From NCBI RefSeq assembly GCF_947654275.1, contig NZ_CANTJS010000003.1:1-46834 (forward strand): a stretch of DNA of 46,834 nucleotides. The letters run 5' to 3'. The notes below the pieces were generated by a model. It was not told where the DNA came from. It did not search any database and saw only the letters and a list, made by a program, of their open reading frames with translations. A program made the position numbers and the translations under genes. The DNA is from an uncultured Oscillibacter sp. (lineage in GTDB: Bacteria > Bacillota > Clostridia > Oscillospirales > Oscillospiraceae). Shown here piece by piece: positions 15,175 through 22,600 of the stretch (position 1 is the stretch's first letter; every line of letters begins with the position of its first letter).

Positions 15175-15858
15175 TCAATCACGCAGGGTGTTAATCAGGT
15201 GCTTGATATGGATGCTCATGGCGTGGCGGGCGCCGGCCTCGTCCCGCTGGAGCAGGAAGTCCAGAATCATGAGATTGTCGCTGAGGGCGATGTCCTGCAT
15301 GTGCTGGCGGTTTTGGGCAATCTGCATGATTTCGTCTACAGCTCCGTTGATGATGGGATAGAGGCGGCGCATATACTCGTTGTGAGAGGCCCGGATGATG
15401 GCCCAGTGGAATTCCTGGTCCGCCAGGGGCCAGTCGCCTCCCTGGGCGGCGGCCTGCTCCACCCGGCGGGCCTTGTTCAGAATCTGCTCCAGCTCCTCGT
15501 CGCTGGCCCGCTGGCAGGCCAGGGCCACGGTGGCGGGCTCGAAAATCAACCGCATTTCAAAAAGGTCCTTGGCCCGGACCCGGGAACGGATGCCCGCCAG
15601 GGCGGAGAGGTCCATCCCCGGGTCGGGCAGGTCCTCCGACACAAAGGTGCCCTTCCCCCGGCGGATTTCCAGCACGCCCTGGGCCACCAGGAAGGAAATG
15701 GCCTCCCGCAGGGTGGTGCGGCTGACGGACAGGGCCTCGCTGAGCTCGTTTTCGTTGGGCAGCTTGCTGCCAGGGGGATAGCGCTTTTCCTCCACAATCC
15801 ATTCATACAGGCGGTCGGAGGTCTGCTCCGACAGCTTTGCGCGTCTGTTCTCCATCAT
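15175..15858 (-). CDS. GntR family transcriptional regulator, FadR (FCD) subfamily
   Basis: The 227-aa product is a GntR-type regulator. The winged helix-turn-helix occupies about 8-72 (LYEWIVEEKRYPPGSKLPNE, then SVSRTTLREAISFLVAQGVL and RRGKGTFV), and the FCD effector-binding domain spans about 85-220, with the metal/ligand-type residues in DQEFHWAII and the terminal AMSIHIKHL. Proteins of this subgroup usually sense small organic acids. I use the ATG at 15856-15858, downstream of GGAGGA; the next codon is also ATG. It is transcribed divergently from the P-loop-ATPase/kor operon and lies upstream of the cstA unit, so 2-oxoacid or pyruvate metabolism is a plausible target. A structured leader lies between its promoter and its start. 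Confidence 0.92.
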   Translation of the reverse strand: MMENRRAKLSEQTSDRLYEWIVEEKRYPPGSKLPNENELSEALSVSRTTLREAISFLVAQGVLEIRRGKGTFVSEDLPDPGMDLSALAGIRSRVRAKDLFEMRLIFEPATVALACQRASDEELEQILNKARRVEQAAAQGGDWPLADQEFHWAIIRASHNEYMRRLYPIINGAVDEIMQIAQNRQHMQDIALSDNLMILDFLLQRDEAGARHAMSIHIKHLINTLRD

Positions 15859-15951
15859 GATGCTCCTCCATCCTCCGGCGGGGCCGGGCAGAGCCGCGGC
15901 GGCCCCTGTCATCACCGCACAGGCCGCAAACCGGCCCTGCGGCGGAATCCT

Positions 15952-16034
15952 CAGTCAGCACACAGGAAAATCCGGACGGCATTCCGGCCGCCGCTTGAAA
16001 GCCGGTATGTGCCGGTTTTTAACTGTGCTGACTG
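15952..16034 (-). ncRNA. Structured element copy 2, predicted gntR leader
   Basis: Read on the minus strand, an 11-bp closing stem (CAGTCAGCACA at 16034-16024 with TGTGCTGACTG at 15962-15952) encloses a hairpin (TTAAAAACCGG, loop CACATA, CCGGCTTTCAA; 9 of 11 paired) and a second GC-rich hairpin. It aligns with 11342-11427: three positions of the closing stem differ, and each has a matching change in its partner. The predicted gntR promoter (16036-16064) would start transcription within a few bases of the element, making it a 5' leader. Whether it is a riboswitch-like regulator or a mobile palindrome is open. Confidence 0.55.
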
Positions 16035-16035
16035 T

Positions 16036-16064
16036 ATCATATACTCATCTTGAGAAAAAGACAA
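16036..16064 (-). promoter_or_regulatory. Predicted gntR promoter
   Basis: On the minus strand TTGTCT (16059-16064), a 17-bp spacer and TATGAT (16036-16041) point toward gntR. The -10 lies in GTATCATATAC, a small inverted repeat at 16034-16044 that could be an autoregulatory site. Confidence 0.65.
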
Positions 16065-16071
16065 GAAGCCC

Positions 16072-16100
16072 TTGACATCATATGTTCCGCAGTGTACAAT
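16072..16100 (+). promoter_or_regulatory. Sigma-A promoter of the kor operon
   Basis: Perfect TTGACA (16072-16077), a 17-bp spacer and TACAAT (16095-16100) about 120 bp upstream of the TTG start at 16220. It is divergent from the gntR promoter, and the two -35 boxes are only 7 bp apart. Confidence 0.85.
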
Positions 16101-16109
16101 GACATCATA
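16073..16109. promoter_or_regulatory. Direct repeats TGACATCATA, candidate operators
   Basis: TGACATCATA occurs at 16073-16082, overlapping the -35 box, and at 16100-16109, just after the -10. Each contains the inverted core TGA-CA-TCA, the size of a GntR-family half-site pair. Binding at both would occlude RNA polymerase. The adjacent divergent GntR regulator is the obvious candidate. Confidence 0.5.
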
Positions 16110-16219
16110 CAACAAAAGATGAAATAAGACAACATATTTTTTCGGGCCCTGTGGGATTTGCGGAGCGCCCCTGTTCCGGGGGACGCGAAGGGGAGCCGGA
16201 GGAAAAGGAGGCGTCTGAC

Positions 16220-16900
16220 TTGACTGCCGCGGAGTGCTGTTCCCACCGGGTGACCGTAGTCACCGGCCACTATGGAACGGGAAAGACGGAATTCGCCGTG
16301 AACCTGGCCCTGGCGCTGGCCGCCGGAGGGGAACGGGTGATGCTGGCGGACCTGGACATTGTGAACCCCTATTTCCGGAGCCGGGAGCGCCGGGACCTGC
16401 TGGAGGAGGCGGGGGTCCGGCTGGTGGCCACGCCCCGGGCCCTGGCCGATGCGGATGTGCCCGCCCTTCCGGCGGAGCTTCACACCGTGCTGGAGGACCG
16501 GAGCGTCCGGGGCGTGCTGGACGTGGGGGGCGACCCCTCCGGGGCCCGGGTGCTGGCCCGGTTCCGACCCAGGCTGCTGAAAGAGGACTATCAGCTGCTG
16601 TACGTTCTGAACGCCAACCGCCCCGAGGTCCGGACGGCGGAGCAGACCATTGCCTGTCTCCGGGGCATTGAGGCGATGACCGGCCTGACCTGCACCGGTC
16701 TTGTGAACAATACCCACCTCTGCGGGGAGACCACCCCGGAGGAGATCCGCGCCGGGGCGGAGCTGGGCGGGGCCGTCTCCAGGGAGACGGGGATTCCCCT
16801 CCTCTGCCATGTGGCGGAGGCGCGTTTCGTCCCGGAGCTTGCTGGTTTGAAAGAACCTGTGTTTGCCATTGCCATCCGCATGAAAAAACCCTGGGAATAA
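16220..16900 (+). CDS. P-loop ATPase heading the kor operon
   Basis: A 226-aa nucleotide-binding protein of the SIMIBI/MinD-ParA-CobQ fold. Walker A is GHYGTGKTE at about 15-23; it has no second lysine, so it is not the deviant MinD/ParA form. ADLDIVNPYFRSRE (about 41-54) follows as switch I and DVGGDPSGARVLARF near 98-112 as the Walker B/switch II region; LNANRP and NNTHLCGET lie where this fold recognises the base. I prefer the TTG at 16220 because AAAGGAGG lies eight bases upstream; the longer GTG-initiated frame from 16151 has no ribosome site. It is followed 18 bp later by korD. It may mature or regulate the Fe-S/TPP enzyme encoded downstream; that is inference. Confidence 0.8.
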   Translation: MTAAECCSHRVTVVTGHYGTGKTEFAVNLALALAAGGERVMLADLDIVNPYFRSRERRDLLEEAGVRLVATPRALADADVPALPAELHTVLEDRSVRGVLDVGGDPSGARVLARFRPRLLKEDYQLLYVLNANRPEVRTAEQTIACLRGIEAMTGLTCTGLVNNTHLCGETTPEEIRAGAELGGAVSRETGIPLLCHVAEARFVPELAGLKEPVFAIAIRMKKPWE

Positions 16901-16918
16901 GAAAGGAGACAGTACACC

Positions 16919-17128
16919 ATGGCGATCCATCTCACCTTCCGCCAGGACCGCTGCAAGGGCTGCGGACTCTGCGTTAGCGTCTGCCCCAAGCATATTCTGG
17001 CCCTGGACGGCGGCACCAACGTGAAGGGCTACCACCCTGTGACCTGCACGGACGAAGCCGCCTGCATCGGCTGTGCCAGCTGTGCGAAGATGTGCCCCGA
17101 TTCCATCATCACCATCCAAAAAGACTGA
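16919..17128 (+). CDS. korD: 2-oxoacid:ferredoxin oxidoreductase, ferredoxin-like delta subunit
   Basis: The 69-aa product is a two-[4Fe-4S] ferredoxin-type subunit that carries electrons out of the 2-oxoacid oxidoreductase. Its two cluster motifs are CKGCGLCVSVCPKHI (about 11-25) and CIGCASCAKMCPDSI (about 47-61). The ATG follows AAAGGAG. It lies between the P-loop ATPase and korA, with 15 bp to korA, so the four subunits are co-transcribed in the order D-A-B-C seen for KorDABC and VorDABC complexes. Confidence 0.92.
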   Translation: MAIHLTFRQDRCKGCGLCVSVCPKHILALDGGTNVKGYHPVTCTDEAACIGCASCAKMCPDSIITIQKD

Positions 17129-17143
17129 AAGGAGCCGCGTCCC

Positions 17144-18211
17144 ATGAAAAGAGAAATCTGGAAGGGCAGCGAGGCCATTGCCGAGGCCGCTATCCGGGCT
17201 GGCTGCCGCTGCTTCTTCGGCTATCCCATCACCCCGCAGAATGAGATTCCCGAGTACATGTCCCTCCATATGCCCCAGAGCGGCGGCGTGTTTGTCCAGG
17301 CCGAATCCGAGCTGGCCGCCGTCAACATGGTCTACGGCGCGGCGGCCTCCGGCGTCCGGGCCATGACCTCCTCCTCCTCTCCCGGCGTCAGCCTGAAGCA
17401 GGAGGGCATCAGCTATATGGCCGCCTGCCAGCTGCCCGCCGTGGTGGTGAACGTCATGCGGGGCGGCCCCGGCCTGGGGTCCATCCAGCCCGCCCAGGGG
17501 GATTACTTCCAGGCCACCCGGGGCGGCGGCAACGGCGATTACCGCACGGTGGTTCTGGCCCCCGCCAATATTCAGGAGGCCGTGGACCTGACGCAGGAGG
17601 CCTTTGATATTGCCGACCAGTACCGCAACCCCGTGATTCTGCTGGCGGACGGCCTCATCGGACAGATGATGGAGCCCATTGTCTGGAAGGAGCGCACCCC
17701 CAGGGAGCTGCCTGAAAAGACCTGGGCCGCCTCCGGCCGGAGGGGCCGGGACCACAGCAATTTCGTCACCTCCCTGCTGATTGACGCCCCCGCCTGCGAG
17801 GCCCATAACCTGGAGCTGGCGAAAAAGACCGCCGAGATGGAGCGGAACGAGTGCCGCTGGGAGGAAATCATGCTGGACGACGCCGAGCTGGTCATCGTGG
17901 CCTACGGCACCCCCTCCCGGGTGGCCCAGACGGCGGCGGAGAATCTGCGCAGACAGGGCGTGAAGGCCGGCGTGTTCCGCCCCGTTACCCTGTGGCCCTA
18001 TCCCTACGCGCGCCTGCGGGAGATTGCCGGATTGGAGCGGGTGAAGACCTTCCTGACGGTGGAGATGAGCCTGGGCCAGATGCTGGACGACGTGAACCTG
18101 GCCGTTGCCGAGCGGAAGCCCGTGAAGTTCTACGGCCGCTGCGGCGGCGCCATCCCCCATGTGTCCGAGGTGGAGCAGGCGGCTCTGGAAGCCTGGAAGG
18201 AGGTCAAATGA
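17144..18211 (+). CDS. korA: 2-oxoacid:ferredoxin oxidoreductase subunit alpha (KorA type)
   Basis: The 355-aa alpha subunit of a CoA-dependent 2-oxoacid:ferredoxin oxidoreductase, which decarboxylates a 2-oxoacid to an acyl-CoA and reduces ferredoxin. The pyrimidine-binding motif FFGYPITPQNEIPEYM is near 24-39, followed by AESELAAVNMVYGAAASGVR near 52-71 and SSSSPGVSLKQEGISYMA. The RGGPGLGSIQPAQGDYFQAT block (about 106-125) is typical of Kor/Vor alpha chains. The C-terminal part (AYGTPSRVAQTAAENL, GVFRPVTLWPYP) is the domain II analogue. The ATG has an AAGGAG site. Substrate cannot be settled from sequence: 2-oxoglutarate and branched-chain 2-oxoacids are both possible, and a branched-chain aminotransferase lies nearby. 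Confidence 0.92.
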   Translation: MKREIWKGSEAIAEAAIRAGCRCFFGYPITPQNEIPEYMSLHMPQSGGVFVQAESELAAVNMVYGAAASGVRAMTSSSSPGVSLKQEGISYMAACQLPAVVVNVMRGGPGLGSIQPAQGDYFQATRGGGNGDYRTVVLAPANIQEAVDLTQEAFDIADQYRNPVILLADGLIGQMMEPIVWKERTPRELPEKTWAASGRRGRDHSNFVTSLLIDAPACEAHNLELAKKTAEMERNECRWEEIMLDDAELVIVAYGTPSRVAQTAAENLRRQGVKAGVFRPVTLWPYPYARLREIAGLERVKTFLTVEMSLGQMLDDVNLAVAERKPVKFYGRCGGAIPHVSEVEQAALEAWKEVK

Positions 18212-18212
18212 T

Positions 18213-18956
18213 ATGACGACGATTTATCAGAAAACCAAGGGTCTCCAGGATACGGAACTCCACTACTGCCCCGGCTGCGCCCACGGCATTGTACATAAGC
18301 TGATTGGCGAGGTGCTGGAGGAGATGAACGCTCTGGACACCGCCATCGGCATCTGCCCGGTGGGCTGCGCTGTCTTCGCGGGCAATTATTTCTCCTTCGA
18401 CACCATCGAGGCCGCCCATGGCCGGGCTCCTGCCGTAGCCACCGCCGTGAAGCGGACCCATCCGGACCAGCCCGTTTTCACCTACCAGGGCGACGGAGAC
18501 CTGGCCTCCATCGGCGCGGCGGAGATTGTCCACGCCGCCATGCGGGGGGAGAAATTCACCACCATCTTTATCAACAACGCCATTTACGGCATGACCGGCG
18601 GCCAGATGGCCCCCACCACCCTCATCGGACAGAGGGCCACCACCGCCCCCCTGGGCCGAACTAGGGAACAGGCGGGCATGCCCATCCGGGTGGCCGAGAT
18701 GCTGGCCACGCTGGAGGGCTGCGTCTACGCCGAGCGGGTCTGCGTCACAGATATTCCCCACCTGAACAAGACCAAAAAGGCTCTGAAAAAGGCCTTTGAA
18801 AGGCAGATGGCCGGGGATGGGTTCACCTTCATCGAGGTGCTGGCGGCCTGCCCCACCAACTGGGGCATGGAGATTGACGAGTCCAACCGCTGGCTGATGG
18901 AGAACATGGCCGCTTACTATCCCCTAGGCGTCATCAAGGATACGGAGGCGAAATAA
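18213..18956 (+). CDS. korB: 2-oxoacid:ferredoxin oxidoreductase subunit beta (KorB type)
   Basis: The 247-aa beta subunit, which binds thiamine diphosphate. It has HYCPGCAHGIVHKLIGE near 18-34 (a Cys pair that could ligate a proximal cluster), the ThDP/Mg motif GDGDLASIGAAEIVHAAMRG near 92-111, and NNAIYGMTGGQMAPTT near 120-135. The start ATG at 18213 lies 1 bp after the korA stop, with AAGGAGGT nine bases upstream inside the end of korA; the longer in-frame start at 18159 lies within korA. Its own stop is one base from korC, so translation is probably coupled. Confidence 0.93.
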   Translation: MTTIYQKTKGLQDTELHYCPGCAHGIVHKLIGEVLEEMNALDTAIGICPVGCAVFAGNYFSFDTIEAAHGRAPAVATAVKRTHPDQPVFTYQGDGDLASIGAAEIVHAAMRGEKFTTIFINNAIYGMTGGQMAPTTLIGQRATTAPLGRTREQAGMPIRVAEMLATLEGCVYAERVCVTDIPHLNKTKKALKKAFERQMAGDGFTFIEVLAACPTNWGMEIDESNRWLMENMAAYYPLGVIKDTEAK

Positions 18957-18957
18957 G

Positions 18958-19500
18958 ATGAAAAAGGAAGTGATTCTCTCCGGCTTCGGCGGTCAGGGCG
19001 TCATGTCCATCGGGAAGAACCTGGTGGAAGCCGCCGTGGCGGAAGATCTGGAAGCGTCCTGGGTCCCCTCCTACGGCCCGGAGATGCGGGGCGGCACCGC
19101 CAACTGCACGGTCATCATCAGCGACGAGCGGATCGGTGCGCCGTTGGTGGAGCGGCCCAGCGAAGTCATCGCCATGAACCGGGCGGCCCTGGCGAAGTTT
19201 GAGTCCTCCGCCGCCCCCGGGGGCACGGTGTTTGTCAACAGCAGCATCATTCCGGACAAGGTGCGCCGGGAGGACGTCCAGGCGGTTTACGTCCCCTGTG
19301 ACGAGATCGCTGCGGAGCTGGGCAACGCCAAGGTTGCCAACATGGTCATGCTGGGGGCCTACGTGGCTGCCACCGGAGCGCTGAAGCAGGAGACCATCGA
19401 GACCATGATTGCCGAGATGTTCACCGGCAAGAAGGCCAAGCTGGTCCCCCTGAATCTGGAGGCTCTGCGCAGAGGCATGGAGTGCGGGAAGCCCGCCTGA
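18958..19500 (+). CDS. korC: 2-oxoacid:ferredoxin oxidoreductase subunit gamma (KorC type)
   Basis: The 180-aa gamma subunit of the complex, likely binding the CoA moiety. It starts with the family motif SGFGGQGVMSIGKNLVEAAV (about 8-27), followed by WVPSYGPEMRGGTANCTVII (about 37-56) and NSSIIPDKVRRED. The ATG follows the korB stop by one base. A hairpin terminator at 19518-19547 ends the operon. All four subunits are intact and of normal length. Confidence 0.92.
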   Translation: MKKEVILSGFGGQGVMSIGKNLVEAAVAEDLEASWVPSYGPEMRGGTANCTVIISDERIGAPLVERPSEVIAMNRAALAKFESSAAPGGTVFVNSSIIPDKVRREDVQAVYVPCDEIAAELGNAKVANMVMLGAYVAATGALKQETIETMIAEMFTGKKAKLVPLNLEALRRGMECGKPA

Positions 19501-19517
19501 GACGCAAAGTAAACAGA

Positions 19518-19547
19518 CAGGGGAGGGACTTCCGCGGCCCTCCCCTG
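19518..19547. terminator. Terminator of the kor operon
   Basis: CAGGGGAGGG (19518-19527) pairs with CCCTCCCCTG (19538-19547) over 10 bp between the convergent korC and XRE-regulator genes; the downstream T-run is short (CTTTC). Confidence 0.7.
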
Positions 19548-19554
19548 CCTGCTT

Positions 19555-20010
19555 TCACCGGCTGTTCTTCTGATTCCAGAGCCCGCCCAGAATGTCCTTG
19601 AGGACCAGGAAGGCGTCCAGCGCGCTGTAACGGCAGTCCGCTTCCAGCTCGTCCAGCAGGCGGAGCAGGGGCGTCTCATACCGGGAGACGTCCACCTCGT
19701 CCCGGTAGCGCCCGAGAATGGGATACTGCCGGCTCCACGCCTTGGTCCAGTCGATTTTGGCGGAGACCTCCTCCGTGGTCCGGTCGATGACGTCCTGAAT
19801 CTCCCGCACGCTGACGTCGAAGTCAATCAGCTCGTCCAGGGAAACGCCGTACAGCACCGCCAGACGCTTTGCCTGCCGGATATCCGGCAGGGTTTCCCCC
19901 ATCTCCCACTTGGAAACGGTCTGCCGGCTGACGCCCAGCTTCCCGGCGGCCTCCTCCTGGGTCAGCCCCCTGCTCTTCCTGGCGTTAAACAGACTTTCGC
20001 CTAAATTCAT
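19555..20010 (-). CDS. XRE family helix-turn-helix regulator
   Basis: A 151-aa DNA-binding protein. Residues 1-60 form a Cro/CI-type helix-turn-helix (LFNARKSRGLTQEEAAGKLG, then VSRQTVSKWEMGETLPDIRQ), close to the form found in many Firmicute stress and membrane-associated regulators. The C-terminal 85 residues are helical and acidic without membrane segments or a recognisable ligand domain; DYSALDAFLVLKDILGG-like repeats are weak. The ATG has an AAGGAGG site. It is transcribed divergently from the branched-chain aminotransferase with 237 bp between them, so control of that promoter is possible but untested. Confidence 0.88.
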   Translation of the reverse strand: MNLGESLFNARKSRGLTQEEAAGKLGVSRQTVSKWEMGETLPDIRQAKRLAVLYGVSLDELIDFDVSVREIQDVIDRTTEEVSAKIDWTKAWSRQYPILGRYRDEVDVSRYETPLLRLLDELEADCRYSALDAFLVLKDILGGLWNQKNSR

Positions 20011-20130
20011 GGGACATGCCTCCTTCGTTCAGTTCTGCTGACAGCATAACATACCCGGGGCGGAAGCACCACCAAAAAGACCTTGCAATTCCGCCCGTTT
20101 TCCCGGCAATTCCCCCGGCGGAGAAAAACA

Positions 20131-20159
20131 TTGACTTTGCCGGGACGGGGGCATATAAT
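20131..20159 (+). promoter_or_regulatory. Sigma-A promoter of ilvE
   Basis: TTGACT (20131-20136), a 17-bp spacer and perfect TATAAT (20154-20159), about 90 bp upstream of the ATG at 20248. The leader contains a CCGGGC/GCCCGG hairpin (20176-20200). Confidence 0.88.
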
Positions 20160-20247
20160 CATTTAAAGCAAAAAACCGGGCGGTTCCCTGCCCTGCCCGG
20201 CGGGGCGGAGACGCCTATAGATATTTATGGAAGAGGAGAGATTCATC

Positions 20248-21324
20248 ATGTTGGATATCAAAATCACCAGGACCAGCGCCCCCAAGGCGAAACCCGCCGA
20301 CGAAACAAAGCTGGGCTTCGGCAAGATTTTTACGGACCATATGTTCCTGATGGACTACACAGAGGGCCAGGGCTGGCACGACCCCCGCATTGTCCCCTAT
20401 GGTCCCTTCCCCATGGACCCCGCCACGGTGGTGTTCCACTATGCCCAGGAGCTGTTTGAGGGCATGAAGGCCTACCGCACCGCCGGCAACGACATCCAGC
20501 TCTTCCGCCCGGAGTGCAACGGCCAGCGGATGCAGGACTCCTCCGACCGGATGTGCATTCCCACCATTCCCGTGGATGATTTTGTCCAGGCCGTGAAGGC
20601 GCTGGTGGCGCTGGAAAAGGACTGGGTGCCTCATATTGACGGCGCTTCCCTGTACATCCGGCCCTTCGTCTTCGCCACCGACGTGGGACTGGGCGTTCAC
20701 GCCAGCAAGCACTATCTGTTCGCCATCATCTGCGCCCCCTCCGGAGCTTATTACGCCGAGGGCATCAACCCCGTCCGCATCTACGTGGAAGACGAGTACA
20801 TCCGGGCCGCCCCGGGCCTGACGGGCTTCACCAAGTGCGGCGGCAACTACGCCGCGTCCATCAAGGCCGGCGAGCTGGCGGAGCAGAAGGGCTTTGCTCA
20901 GGTGCTATGGCTGGACGGCGTTGAGAAGAAATACGTCGAGGAAGTCGGCAGCATGAACATCATGTTCAAGATTGACGGGAAAATCTACACGGCGGCCTGC
21001 ACCGGCACCGTGCTCCCCGGCGTCACCCGCCGCAGCTGCATCGAGTTGCTGAAGGACTGGGGCTATGAGGTCGTGGAGGGACCTCTGGACATTGCCGATG
21101 TGATGAAGGCCGGCCGGGAAGGCCGGCTGGAGGAGGTCTTCGGCACCGGCACCGCCGCCGTGGTCTCCCCCGTCAAGGAGCTGGACTGGAAGGGCGAAAA
21201 GGTCTTTATCAGCGACGGAAAGATCGGGCCCATCACCCAGAAGCTCTATGACACCATGACCGGCATCCAGTGGGGCAAGATTGCCGACACCAAGGGCTGG
21301 ACCGTGCCTGTGTGCAAGGGCTGA
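20248..21324 (+). CDS. ilvE: Branched-chain amino acid aminotransferase
   Basis: The 358-aa PLP enzyme interconverts Leu, Ile and Val with their 2-oxoacids using 2-oxoglutarate/glutamate. It is of the longer class IV type related to eukaryotic BCAT. AQELFEGMKAYR near 67-78, the RMCIPTIP block, and the PLP lysine K196 in TKCGGNYAAS are visible, as are EEVGSMNIMFKI and the C-terminal EVFGTGTAAVVSPV (about 292-305). I use the ATG at 20248 with GAGGAG upstream; an ATG seven codons earlier has no ribosome site. It has its own promoter (20131-20159). Reversible transamination would feed branched-chain 2-oxoacids to a ferredoxin oxidoreductase such as the one encoded at 16919-19500. Confidence 0.94.
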   Translation: MLDIKITRTSAPKAKPADETKLGFGKIFTDHMFLMDYTEGQGWHDPRIVPYGPFPMDPATVVFHYAQELFEGMKAYRTAGNDIQLFRPECNGQRMQDSSDRMCIPTIPVDDFVQAVKALVALEKDWVPHIDGASLYIRPFVFATDVGLGVHASKHYLFAIICAPSGAYYAEGINPVRIYVEDEYIRAAPGLTGFTKCGGNYAASIKAGELAEQKGFAQVLWLDGVEKKYVEEVGSMNIMFKIDGKIYTAACTGTVLPGVTRRSCIELLKDWGYEVVEGPLDIADVMKAGREGRLEEVFGTGTAAVVSPVKELDWKGEKVFISDGKIGPITQKLYDTMTGIQWGKIADTKGWTVPVCKG

Positions 21325-21344
21325 GAACCGGCGTTTTATGAGAA

Positions 21345-21378
21345 AAAGCGGGGGAGTCCGGCGGGATTCCCCCGCTTT
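21345..21378 (+). terminator. Hairpin downstream of ilvE
   Basis: AAAGCGGGGGA (21345-21355) pairs with TCCCCCGCTTT (21368-21378) over 11 bp, 20 bp after the stop codon. The T-run is only three bases, so termination may be partial. Confidence 0.6.
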
Positions 21379-21427
21379 CCCCGTCCGGCGGGGGCGGAGG
21401 AAACGGGACCCAAAGGGAGGAAACAGG

Positions 21428-21934
21428 GTGAAGAAGGGTCTGGATTACGAAAAGATAGAGAGCCTGATTCTCCGGGGCGACTTCGGCACCGCCGGGACCC
21501 TTATTAAAAAGCGCCCTCTTTTGCCGCCGGAGCGGGAGGCCCTGACGGCGCTGCTGGAGGCGCGGCGGAGGGCCCAGGCGGCGGAGCGGGACCGCCAGTG
21601 GCGGAACCGCCGCCTCTATGACCGGCTGAGCGGGTTCAGCCGGAGGAGCTGGAAGTGGTTTTTGGGAATTTTTCTCCTGCTGGGGATCATCGCCTATCCC
21701 TATAATTCCCTGCCGAAGGCCGCCCCCCGTTCGGCGCTGATGGAGGTCCTCAACGGCCTGGCCTGTCTGGACACGGCGGCGTTTCTGGTCCTTCAGGTGC
21801 TGATTCTCTGCCTGGCTCCGCCCTCACGCCGGGACGAGTATCTGAAACGGGACCTGCTGTGGTGCCTGCTGGCGGCGCTGGGGCTGGCGGCGGTTTTTTT
21901 CTTCTATGCAGTCCGGCAGAAAACGGGAGGATGA
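21428..21934 (+). CDS. Predicted three-helix membrane protein
   Basis: A 168-aa protein of unknown function. The N-terminal 70 residues are charged and helical (ALLEARRRAQAAERDRQWRN), followed by three hydrophobic segments at about 77-97 (WFLGIFLLLGIIAYPYNSL), 105-128 and 142-162 (LLWCLLAALGLAAVFFFYAV). The start is GTG at 21428, eight bases after GGGAGG; the earlier in-frame ATG at 21281 lies within ilvE. It ends four bases before the nitroreductase ATG. Topology suggests a cytosolic N-terminal domain tethered to the membrane; no homologue is recognised. Confidence 0.75.
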   Translation: MKKGLDYEKIESLILRGDFGTAGTLIKKRPLLPPEREALTALLEARRRAQAAERDRQWRNRRLYDRLSGFSRRSWKWFLGIFLLLGIIAYPYNSLPKAAPRSALMEVLNGLACLDTAAFLVLQVLILCLAPPSRRDEYLKRDLLWCLLAALGLAAVFFFYAVRQKTGG

Positions 21935-21938
21935 AGAG

Positions 21939-22529
21939 ATGATAGAGGCAATGGAGCAGAGGCGGAGCATCCGGGCATATGAGGACAGGCCGGTGTCCCG
22001 GGAGCTGCTGGAGGAAATTCTGAGAGCGGGGACCCTGGCCCCATCCTCCAAAAACCGGCAGCCCTGGCGCTTCGTGGTGGTCACGGGGCAGGCGAAGGCG
22101 GAGATGCTGGCGGTGATGAAGGCGGGACTGGAGCGGGAGAAAACCGCGCCGCTTCTGCCGGACAGCCGGCAGCATCTGGCCGGGGCGGAACGGACCCGGG
22201 AGATCATGGAACAGGCCCCGGCGGTGATCTTCGTCCTCAATCCCCTGGGACTGGACCTCTACGCCCCGCTGACGCCGGAGGAGCGTATTTTTGAGCTGTG
22301 CAACATCCAGTCCGCCGGCGCGGCGCTGGAGAATATGACCCTGGCGGCGGCGGAGCTGGGTCTGGGCAGCCTGTGGATTTGCGACGTCTTTTTCGCATAT
22401 CAGGAGCTGACGGAGTGGCTGAATGCAAAGGGCGGGCTGCTGGCGGCTCTGGCGGTGGGCTATGCCGCCGAAAATCCGCCGCCCCGGCCCCGGAAGCCTG
22501 TGGAGACCGTGACGGAGTGGCGGACGTAA
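21939..22529 (+). CDS. Nitroreductase family protein
   Basis: The 196-aa product belongs to the NADH-dependent, FMN-binding nitroreductase family. The N-terminus IEAMEQRRSIRAYEDRPVSR (about 2-21) with the FMN-contacting RRSIR, LRAGTLAPSSKNRQPWRFVV (about 30-49) and LGLGSLWICDVFF (about 139-151) are the usual blocks. The physiological substrate is unknown for most members. The ATG at 21939 follows GGGAGG; a longer start at 21906 overlaps the preceding gene. It is likely in one transcript with the membrane protein upstream. Confidence 0.9.
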   Translation: MIEAMEQRRSIRAYEDRPVSRELLEEILRAGTLAPSSKNRQPWRFVVVTGQAKAEMLAVMKAGLEREKTAPLLPDSRQHLAGAERTREIMEQAPAVIFVLNPLGLDLYAPLTPEERIFELCNIQSAGAALENMTLAAAELGLGSLWICDVFFAYQELTEWLNAKGGLLAALAVGYAAENPPPRPRKPVETVTEWRT

Positions 22530-22600
22530 GCGCCTTGTCATTTCGGAGGAAGTATGGTAGAATCATCATTCAGCAACGTGAGGAAAGGAAGCGAAGGGCG

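Noticed and set aside
16151-16219. Longer GTG-initiated N-terminus for the P-loop ATPase
   Set aside because: No ribosome site before the GTG, and the added residues are Gly/Glu-rich non-family sequence; TTG at 16220 has AAAGGAGG.
20160-20247. T-box or other riboswitch upstream of ilvE
   Set aside because: The leader is only about 80 nt, with a simple hairpin and no T-box motif or antiterminator pair.
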